13,055 bases of DNA from Fimbriimonadaceae bacterium (GTDB taxonomy: Bacteria > Armatimonadota > Fimbriimonadia > Fimbriimonadales > Fimbriimonadaceae), in the NCBI GenBank assembly GCA_019694835.1, contig JAIBBE010000133.1:1-13055 (forward strand), given 5' to 3'. The position numbers and the translations under genes were made by a program. This document shows, piece after piece, positions 8,755 to 13,055 of this stretch (position 1 is its first letter; every line of letters starts with the position of its first letter). The notes under the pieces were generated by a model, which saw only the letters and a program-made list of their open reading frames with translations, searched no databases and was not told the DNA's origin.

Positions 8755-8782
8755 CGAGCGTTCGAATCAGGCTTGACGAGCG
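8755..8782. promoter_or_regulatory. Candidate operator: repeated CGAGCG around TTCGAA
   Basis: CGAGCG occurs at 8755-8760 and again at 8777-8782, 22 bases apart (about two helical turns), flanking the palindrome TTCGAA (8761-8766). Another palindrome, TTCGCGAA, is at 8735-8742. The second copy overlaps the -35 of the plus-strand promoter and the first lies just upstream of the minus-strand -10, so a protein bound here could control both directions. Such short repeats can arise by chance. Confidence 0.25.
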
Positions 8783-8800
8783 AGGGATAATTCTCATAAA
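8773..8800 (+). promoter_or_regulatory. Promoter of the winged-helix gene
   Basis: TTGACG (8773-8778) and CATAAA (8795-8800) are separated by 16 bases and resemble a housekeeping-type promoter. An AAAGGA ribosome site (8807-8812) then lies five bases before the ATG at 8818. Confidence 0.5.
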
Positions 8801-8817
8801 CGAAGGAAAGGACTCGG

Positions 8818-9099
8818 ATGGCTATTCGCATAGCGGGGAACCTGTTCGAAAAGTTGGAAGATGATGAGCTCGCAGTTGCCGAGCTGTTGCTTGGAACTGG
8901 GCGGGCGGAAACCGTCGAGGCAATCGCGAGCGCGGTCAAACTGAGCCAGGGTCGTGTCTCGCGGGTGCTCGAAGGTATGGCGGCCCACCATCCGCCCCTC
9001 GTCACGCTCAATGAAGAAGGCCTTTGGTTTCTCAATGAGGCCGCCACTCACTCGATCGACTACAACAGGGGCGAAGTTCGGGGATACGCAGAGGAATGA
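8818..9099 (+). CDS. Small winged helix-turn-helix protein, probable regulator of the defence operon
   Basis: 93 residues with an ATG five bases after AAAGGA. After an amphipathic N-terminal segment (about 10-27), residues 33-52 (VEAIASAVKLSQGRVSRVLE) look like a helix-turn-helix with its recognition helix, and residues 60-72 (PLVTLNEEGLWFL) form the beta wing of a MarR/ArsR-like fold. No ligand-binding or catalytic domain and no Cys metal ligands are present. It is divergent from the methylase across a 128-base gap holding promoter-like sequence for both directions, the usual layout for a local regulator that controls its own gene and the divergent operon. Its GC content resembles the island more than the lipid genes downstream. 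I recognise the fold, not a named family; repression versus activation cannot be told. Confidence 0.75.
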   Translation: MAIRIAGNLFEKLEDDELAVAELLLGTGRAETVEAIASAVKLSQGRVSRVLEGMAAHHPPLVTLNEEGLWFLNEAATHSIDYNRGEVRGYAEE

Positions 9100-9167
9100 C
9101 CTGGGTCGGCCTCACGAGCCCGGGGCAAGCCAATTCGATGGTGCCTATGCTCTGGGCGGCCCATAGC

Positions 9168-9173
9168 TAGGCT
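9168..9173 (+). promoter_or_regulatory. Leaderless -10 element (TAGGCT) for the lipid operon
   Basis: TAGGCT is followed by GGCTGA and then the ATG at 9180. There is no ribosome-site-like run, so a leaderless mRNA is expected. TAGGCTGG recurs with identical spacing at 11087. Confidence 0.55.
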
Positions 9174-9179
9174 GGCTGA

Positions 9180-10523
9180 ATGAGGCACTCGGTGGGAGGC
9201 AAGGAGCGTTTGGCGGCGGTTGGGTCGCTGGTACTTGGGGTTGTGGCCGCGCTGTTGATGGTCGACCTTGCTGTGGAGCGGTTTCCGCGTGGGTTGATCG
9301 TTGTGGGGTTTCTGATCCTTGGTGCTGTATTGGCTGGGCTTGGGGTGATTGCCCGAGGCTTGGTTCGGGTCGGGGTTTTATTCCTTGCAGCTCTCGTAGT
9401 CGGGTTCACGCTGGGGGTTCTGATCGAGGACACGCTGAAGCTGGTTGAGGCGGGCTTGGCAATCGGGCTCTTTATGGCCGCCTTCGCTCTTTCTCGGGAA
9501 GCGTTTTCCGTGAAGGTTCCTCTTTCTGATGCTTCTGCTCCTGGGCGGCCTGTTCTTTTCTTCAATCCGAAGTCTGGGGGTGGGAAGGCTGGGGAGTTTG
9601 ATCTTGCTTCTGAGGCAGAGGCTCGGGGTTACAGGACCGTTGAGTTGACCAAGGGGGCTGATCTTCGGGAGCTTGTTCTGGCTGAGGTTGAGGGTGGGGC
9701 GGATGGGTTGGCGATGGCCGGCGGGGATGGCTCCCAGGCGGTGGTGGCGGAGATTGCGGCTGAGCATGACCTTCCCTACGCCTGTATTCCGGCGGGGACC
9801 CGGAATCACTTTGCTCTTGATCTTGGGGTTGATCGGGAGGATGTGGTTGGGGCACTTGATGCCTTTGTTGATGGCGGGGAGCGGTTTGTTGACCTGGCCG
9901 AGGTGAACGGGCAGGTGTTCGTGAACAACGTCTCGCTCGGGATCTACGCGGAGGCGGTTCAGAAGGACGAATACCGGGAGGCGAAGATCAAGACCCTGCT
10001 TGACACCGTTCCCGAGGTGCTTGGCCCGGACGGGGATGCTCCCGAACTCGAATGGCAGAGCCCGAGCGGCAAACAGCATCAGTCCGGGGCGGCGATTCTC
10101 GTCTCCAACAACAAGTACCGGCTGGGCAAGGCGGTCGGCTCCGGAACCCGGCCGCGGATCGATGACGGCAAGCTCGGGATCGCTATCCTGGCGGACCCGG
10201 TCACCGCCGGCCGACGGCTTCGCCGGTTCCAGAGCCCTTGGCGGGACTGGTCGGCGACCCACTTCGAGGTCGGCTCCGACCAGGAGGTCGCCGCCGGCAT
10301 CGATGGGGAAGCGGACACGCTTATCCCGCCGCTCAAGTTCAAGATCCGTCCCGGGGTACTCAGGGTGCGGATCGCCCGGCAGCACCCGGGGGCTTCTCCC
10401 TCGGCGGCTATCCCCGAGGGGAGGGGCCAGCATCTCCTCGCGCTTTGCAAGATCGCGATGGGCAAGCCGCCGGCGACCGGGCCGGTTGTGAAACACCGAT
10501 CCGGGAAGATTCACAGAACATGA
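9180..10523 (+). CDS. Membrane-anchored diacylglycerol kinase-family lipid kinase
   Basis: 447 residues. About four hydrophobic segments (12-30, 38-56, 63-82, 90-105) form a membrane domain, followed by a cytoplasmic DAGK catalytic domain: FFNPKSGGGK (127-136), the nucleotide-binding GGDGS (181-185), PAGTRNHFALDLG (204-216) and the C-terminal IDGE (374-377). The family phosphorylates diacylglycerol or related lipids; the substrate is not readable here. The DAGK domain of this family normally stands alone, so the four-helix N-terminal region is extra. The stop overlaps the PAP2 start (ATGA, 10520-10523), so kinase and opposing phosphatase are made together. Oddity: from 9180 to about 9880 codons are G/T-rich (GGG, GTT, CTT, GAT), then switch to C-ending codons. 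The reverse strand is open over most of the gene, a by-product of composition. Confidence 0.9.
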   Translation: MRHSVGGKERLAAVGSLVLGVVAALLMVDLAVERFPRGLIVVGFLILGAVLAGLGVIARGLVRVGVLFLAALVVGFTLGVLIEDTLKLVEAGLAIGLFMAAFALSREAFSVKVPLSDASAPGRPVLFFNPKSGGGKAGEFDLASEAEARGYRTVELTKGADLRELVLAEVEGGADGLAMAGGDGSQAVVAEIAAEHDLPYACIPAGTRNHFALDLGVDREDVVGALDAFVDGGERFVDLAEVNGQVFVNNVSLGIYAEAVQKDEYREAKIKTLLDTVPEVLGPDGDAPELEWQSPSGKQHQSGAAILVSNNKYRLGKAVGSGTRPRIDDGKLGIAILADPVTAGRRLRRFQSPWRDWSATHFEVGSDQEVAAGIDGEADTLIPPLKFKIRPGVLRVRIARQHPGASPSAAIPEGRGQHLLALCKIAMGKPPATGPVVKHRSGKIHRT

Positions 10524-11089
10524 TCGGCAAGGCGAAACAGATACTCGGTGAGATCAACAAGCTCGACCAGGCCGTTTACGCGGCGGTCGCGACCTCGCCT
10601 ACTCCTTCGCTTGATGCCGGACTCCGCAAGCTCTCGGATGCCGCCAACTACTCGCGGCTCTCGGGCGGGATCTCGCTGGGGCTTGCTGTTCTTGGCGGCT
10701 CTGCGGGACGCAAGGCCGCCTTTCGGGGGATGGTCTCGATCGGCGTCACCTCGGCCGTGTTGAACGCGGCGGTCAAACCGATCGCCCACCGGGCCCGGCC
10801 CGATCGGGACGGGGCGGCGGTTCCCGCGGCAAGGCATGTCCGGATGCCGACTTCGCATTCCTTTCCCTCGGGGCATTCCGCCTCGGCCTTCGCCTTTGCG
10901 GTCGGGGTTGGACACGTGCTGCCGTGGTCGATCCCGCCGCTGGTGTTGCTCGCCGCGGCGGTCGCCTACAGCCGCGTCCACACCGGGGTCCACTACCCGG
11001 GTGACGTGATCATCGGCTCGCTTTCCGGCCTGATTCTGGCCGAGGGAACCAATACTGCGCTCGACAGGCTCCTTCCTGGCAGCAAGTAG
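10520..11089 (+). CDS. PAP2-family lipid phosphatase
   Basis: 189 residues from the ATG that overlaps the kinase TGA; an in-frame start at 10238 would lie within the kinase gene and adds no family sequence. All three PAP2 signature blocks are present: KPIAHRARP (K86-x6-R93-P94), PSGH (116-119) and SR-x5-H-x3-D (S151, R152, H158, D162), with H119 and H158 as catalytic histidines. Hydrophobic segments around 50-62, 70-84, 120-150 and 163-175 indicate a multi-pass membrane enzyme, somewhat short for the family. It should remove phosphate from phosphatidic acid, a polyprenyl diphosphate or a glycolipid precursor, the reverse of its coupled partner. Actinobacteria often carry PAP2 and DAGK as one fused protein; here they are separate, in kinase-first order. 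Confidence 0.9.
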   Translation: MIGKAKQILGEINKLDQAVYAAVATSPTPSLDAGLRKLSDAANYSRLSGGISLGLAVLGGSAGRKAAFRGMVSIGVTSAVLNAAVKPIAHRARPDRDGAAVPAARHVRMPTSHSFPSGHSASAFAFAVGVGHVLPWSIPPLVLLAAAVAYSRVHTGVHYPGDVIIGSLSGLILAEGTNTALDRLLPGSK

Positions 11090-11092
11090 GCT
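11087..11092 (+). promoter_or_regulatory. TAGGCT -10 element overlapping the PAP2 stop codon
   Basis: TAGGCT begins with the PAP2 TAG stop and is followed by GGACCG and then ATG at 11099, repeating the TAGGCTGG-N4-ATG arrangement at 9168. It would start a short transcript for the 37-residue peptide. Confidence 0.45.
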
Positions 11093-11098
11093 GGACCG

Positions 11099-11134
11099 AT
11101 GTTGAGGTCAGCAGGGGAGCGTGGCCGTGCTTGA
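11099..11134 (+). CDS. Possible 11-codon leaderless leader ORF
   Basis: The ATG that follows TAGGCTGG opens a frame of MLRSAGERGRA then TGA. Its end overlaps the GTG of the 37-residue peptide by 8 bases (11127-11134) in another frame, so termination could feed re-initiation there. It may instead be non-coding 5' leader. Confidence 0.25.
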   Translation: MLRSAGERGRA

Positions 11135-11240
11135 TCTGGTGATGCGCTTCTTCCAGTTCTTCAGCTCTCTTGAGCCCTGGAACCTGGCGACGCAGATCCT
11201 GATCTGGATCGTTGAGGCCATCATCGACCTCGCTGTTTGA
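11127..11240 (+). CDS. 37-residue hydrophobic peptide, unknown function
   Basis: GTG to TGA, with GGGGAG (11114-11119) seven bases before the start. An in-frame GTG at 11121 is too close to that site. The peptide begins VLDLVMRFFQFFSSLEPW and ends with ATQILIWIVEAIIDLAV, giving two hydrophobic stretches split by a Ser-Ser-Leu-Glu-Pro-Trp turn. Acidic residues (D3, E16, E30, D35) outnumber the single Arg, so it is a candidate amphipathic or membrane-lying helix pair. It follows the PAP2 gene by 37 bases with its own promoter-like element, and ends 8 bases from the convergent exported-protein gene. Small hydrophobic peptides can be membrane-enzyme partners or type I toxins; nothing here selects between these, and no antisense RNA was identified. 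I do not recognise a family. Confidence 0.55.
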   Translation: MLDLVMRFFQFFSSLEPWNLATQILIWIVEAIIDLAV

Positions 11241-11248
11241 CGATCGCG

Positions 11249-11629
11249 CTAAAAAGTGGACTGGAGGCGGTAAGCGCGAAGTCTGCCCCTCTTGCAGCGC
11301 ACTCGCTCGCTGAAGTTCCAGCGCACGATGCGGCATCGCCAGCCGTTCACTCGTACCATCCCCTGCACCCGGTGAATTGCCGAACACTTGTTGTTGCCGT
11401 TACAGAAGACGGCCCGCGTTCGCCGAGTCACAATCCCGGCACGTCGGCATCCCACGCCCTTTGCCTTCAGGACGATTGAGAAATGAACTGTTCCACACTG
11501 GGTCCAGCCGCTTCGGGGATGGATTTCAGTTGACGCGACGGAAGCATTGTCGTAAATCGAGATGGACGTCACGATGGCAACCAGCAACGACGCAAACGGG
11601 GCGGCAACTCTTCTCTTCGCGGGGGTCAT
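11249..11629 (-). CDS. Small exported six-Cys protein
   Basis: 126 residues. An N-terminal signal peptide is clear: basic AKRR (4-7), a hydrophobic core (8-22) and likely cleavage near 32-34. The mature part is strongly basic and holds six Cys (45, 61, 76, 82, 99, 112), suggesting three disulfides outside the membrane. The pattern CGTV, GVGC, GWRC and RCKRG resembles short exported proteins that I recall as common in Thermoleophilia, where the spaced Cys-x-RG ending is frequent; the C76/C82 pair looks like an addition. It is last in a three-gene run, 12 bases after its upstream neighbour, with no Shine-Dalgarno but a TAGGCT nine bases before the ATG. No enzymatic motif is visible. It is a real gene of unknown function. 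Confidence 0.7.
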   Translation of the reverse strand: MTPAKRRVAAPFASLLVAIVTSISIYDNASVASTEIHPRSGWTQCGTVHFSIVLKAKGVGCRRAGIVTRRTRAVFCNGNNKCSAIHRVQGMVRVNGWRCRIVRWNFSERVRCKRGRLRAYRLQSTF

Positions 11630-11638
11630 TTCAATTGG

Positions 11639-11644
11639 AGCCTA
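11639..11644 (-). promoter_or_regulatory. TAGGCT element overlapping the upstream stop codon
   Basis: On the minus strand TAGGCT starts with the TAG stop of the 291-residue gene and lies nine bases before the next ATG. It is the third TAGGCT at a gene start in the window; the longer spacing makes it the weakest. Confidence 0.3.
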
Positions 11645-12517
11645 CCCGCGGATATAGCCCCAGCGGCGAAGCTTCCGTTTCATTTTTCGCATAAAGGGTC
11701 GGAGGCTATTTCCATAGATGCTCTTTGACACGGCTCCCCGGCGGACAGCACCACCGGCAACCCGGAAACTCTGCCGACACTTGTTGAGGGAACACATATC
11801 GGCCACCCAGGCAGCTAGCGGTCCGGCAGCCGATCCCCTTCGAGCGCGTCGATGCCACTTTCTTGCCTGGATCTTCAAGTCTTTTCGAACGAAGTTCGGG
11901 TGCTTCCTTGTCACGTCAACCATTCGGTTGTGCTTGAACCGCCAGACCTGCACGGGATATTCGCTCTCGGCGAAACTGTCAAAGGCGTAGGCGAAGCGGT
12001 CGTCAGACGCAGGCATCAGCAGCCCGCGTGGGGCCCAGTAGAAGCGCCGGGGACCCTGAGGGTTGCCCCAAATGTGGGTAGTAGCGTGGTACCGACCGTT
12101 CTGCCAGTAGAAGATCCGCCAGGAAGTGCAGCAGTGGGCGCCGCCCGAATAGAAGCTGAAGATGATCTCGGGTTCGCGGGAACCGCCCATATCGGTGACC
12201 CTGACACCTTGTGCGTAGACCCGCTCGCAATCGCCACAACCCGGCGGCCGGTCAATGAACTGGTCGACGTAATACCCACCGTCCCGCTGGATCATGATTT
12301 CGATTTCGCCCGGATATCCGTAGTTGGGATCCCCATAGTCCGAAGTCGTCTCGACCGTCGCACGAACCTTGGTTCCCTTCGCGTTCAAGCCGACGGCCGA
12401 CTGTCGCGAAGCAGAGGCCGCCGAAGGCCAAGTGAAAGCCACAAGCATCAACGCCGCAAGCGCTGCGGGCGCGAGGAACCGGAGCGATCTGTTGGCTTTC
12501 TTCGGTCGGCCAGGCAT
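11642..12517 (-). CDS. Exported protein with GGAHCC motif
   Basis: 291 residues with a signal peptide (basic PKKANR at 5-10, hydrophobic 15-30, likely cut after ASA near 37). The segment GVRVTDMGGSREPEIIF then SGGAHCC (125-130) has the layout of an FG-GAP/VCBS-like repeat, but the acidic DxDGDG calcium loop is degraded to DMGGS. A second half around 171-205 (DDRFAYAFDSFAES, then VQVWRF, then DVTRKHP) matches the spacing of similar actinobacterial exported proteins as I remember them. Six Cys fall as C94-xx-C97, C129-C130 and C242-x4-C247, implying disulfides. The C-terminus is very basic (about 277-286), perhaps for cell-wall or polyanion binding. It is the middle gene of the minus-strand run, 11 bases after its neighbour. 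The export call is firm; no function is assigned. Confidence 0.8.
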   Translation of the reverse strand: MPGRPKKANRSLRFLAPAALAALMLVAFTWPSAASASRQSAVGLNAKGTKVRATVETTSDYGDPNYGYPGEIEIMIQRDGGYYVDQFIDRPPGCGDCERVYAQGVRVTDMGGSREPEIIFSFYSGGAHCCTSWRIFYWQNGRYHATTHIWGNPQGPRRFYWAPRGLLMPASDDRFAYAFDSFAESEYPVQVWRFKHNRMVDVTRKHPNFVRKDLKIQARKWHRRARRGSAAGPLAAWVADMCSLNKCRQSFRVAGGAVRRGAVSKSIYGNSLRPFMRKMKRKLRRWGYIRG

Positions 12518-12528
12518 CGCGCTAGCCG

Positions 12529-13055
12529 CTAGTCCCCCGCGGCGCCGATGAAGAGGTAGATCGAGGAAACGCGGTTTCTCTTGTTGAAGCGTAGGAAGAC
12601 CGTGCCGGAGCGGCCTCCGATGAAGGGCATGCTCGCTACCTGGTAGCCGAAACCCCGGTGGTACCTCTTTCGTCCCGGTGTCCGGCGGATCGGCATCCCG
12701 ACTCTGTAGGTGCGGTGGCCGACCTTCACTCTCCAGCTTCGCTTCCAGATGGTTGCTGTCTGGAGATACTTGTCACGGCAGGAGCTGTAGCCGCCGAAGG
12801 TCGTGAAGAGGAGGGTCAGGCCGGAGCCGTAGTAATAGGAGGTGCAGGTTTCGTAGTTGGCCTTCACCCTTCCCGGCCGGCCGAGTTTGCGACTGACCGC
12901 CCGGAAGGAGAGATCCGTGTAATAGGCCCCCTGCACGTTCAGTTTGGCGATCTTCTTGATCCCGTTGAACTTGGTTGCTTTCACCACCTTGGGCCTGACA
13001 GCGGAAGCGGAATCGGCGCCGAAGCCAAGAATCGCGACCGCCACACCGGCGAGAG
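12529..13055 (-). CDS. Exported basic protein, 5' end off the right edge
   Basis: The frame is open to the last base of the window. A GTG at 13044 is a formal start, but the codons before it continue a hydrophobic run (LAGV leading into AVAILGFGA), so the basic n-region and true start almost certainly lie beyond base 13055. The visible run ends in the signal-cleavage-like SASA about 15 residues after that GTG. The mature part has two Cys (67 and 89, counted from the GTG) bracketing an aromatic Gly-rich stretch (YYYGSGLTLLFTTFGG), then a basic region and a FLRFNKRNRVSSIYLF beta-like ending. This resembles short secreted proteins found in families in Thermoleophilia genomes. It is the first visible gene of the three-gene exported-protein run. 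Confidence 0.7.
   Translation of the reverse strand, partial: LAGVAVAILGFGADSASAVRPKVVKATKFNGIKKIAKLNVQGAYYTDLSFRAVSRKLGRPGRVKANYETCTSYYYGSGLTLLFTTFGGYSSCRDKYLQTATIWKRSWRVKVGHRTYRVGMPIRRTPGRKRYHRGFGYQVASMPFIGGRSGTVFLRFNKRNRVSSIYLFIGAAGD

Noticed and set aside
9562..9855. 97-codon antisense frame rich in Pro and Gln
   Set aside because: Compositional shadow of the G/T-rich part of the kinase gene.
9378..10514. 378-codon open frame antisense to the lipid kinase
   Set aside because: Low-complexity Arg/Pro-rich product with no motif; the openness comes from the kinase's GC-rich, biased codons on the other strand.
10238..10519. 94-codon N-terminal extension of the PAP2 protein
   Set aside because: Lies wholly within the kinase gene and has no membrane or PAP2 sequence; the ATG at 10520 gives a normal PAP2 layout.
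1..13055. tRNA genes, CRISPR arrays, insertion sequences or attachment repeats
   Set aside because: Read for cloverleaf ends, regularly spaced repeats, transposase motifs and flanking direct repeats; none was convincing.

Overview
The window reads as chromosome of a high-GC Gram-positive, most likely an actinobacterium of the Thermoleophilia/Solirubrobacterales type. The reasons are leaderless-looking promoters (TANNNT placed 6-9 bases before the start codon), many GTG starts, a diacylglycerol-kinase/PAP2 lipid gene pair, and small Cys-containing exported proteins of a kind I associate with that class. The taxonomic call is inference from style, not from a marker gene.

Region 1 (1-9099) is a defence island. 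A large gamma-type N6-adenine methylase (4682-8689, minus) is translationally coupled by an ATGA overlap to a PLD-SNF2 fusion helicase (1212-4685, minus). Further along the same strand, the left edge holds the first 70 codons of a sacsin/HSP90-like GHKL ATPase starting at a GTG at 211. Methylase, helicase and GHKL-type ATPase together match what I recall of the predicted Hma (helicase-methylase-ATPase) anti-phage systems. A DUF429 RNase H-fold gene (328-1149) sits on the opposite strand between helicase and ATPase. A 93-residue winged-helix protein (8818-9099) is divergent from the methylase and is the obvious candidate regulator. The likely logic, by analogy, is host-DNA marking by the methylase, with the helicase and ATPase sensing or translocating on unmodified DNA and a PLD or RNase H-like nuclease cutting. 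The island is visibly less GC-rich than the lipid genes beside it.

Region 2 (9180-11240, plus) is a lipid-phosphate operon: a membrane diacylglycerol kinase-family protein coupled by ATGA to a PAP2 phosphatase, followed by a separately promoted 37-residue hydrophobic peptide. The same TAGGCTGG element lies just before the kinase start and just before the peptide unit. The first half of the kinase gene has strikingly G/T-rich codon use that changes abruptly near 9880.

Region 3 (11249-13055, minus) is a tight run of three exported proteins (gaps of 11 and 12 bases), the first cut by the right edge: a basic exported protein, a 291-residue six-Cys protein with a GGAHCC motif, and a 126-residue six-Cys protein. 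No tRNA, rRNA, CRISPR array, insertion sequence or attachment site was seen. No gap between genes exceeds about 130 bases.
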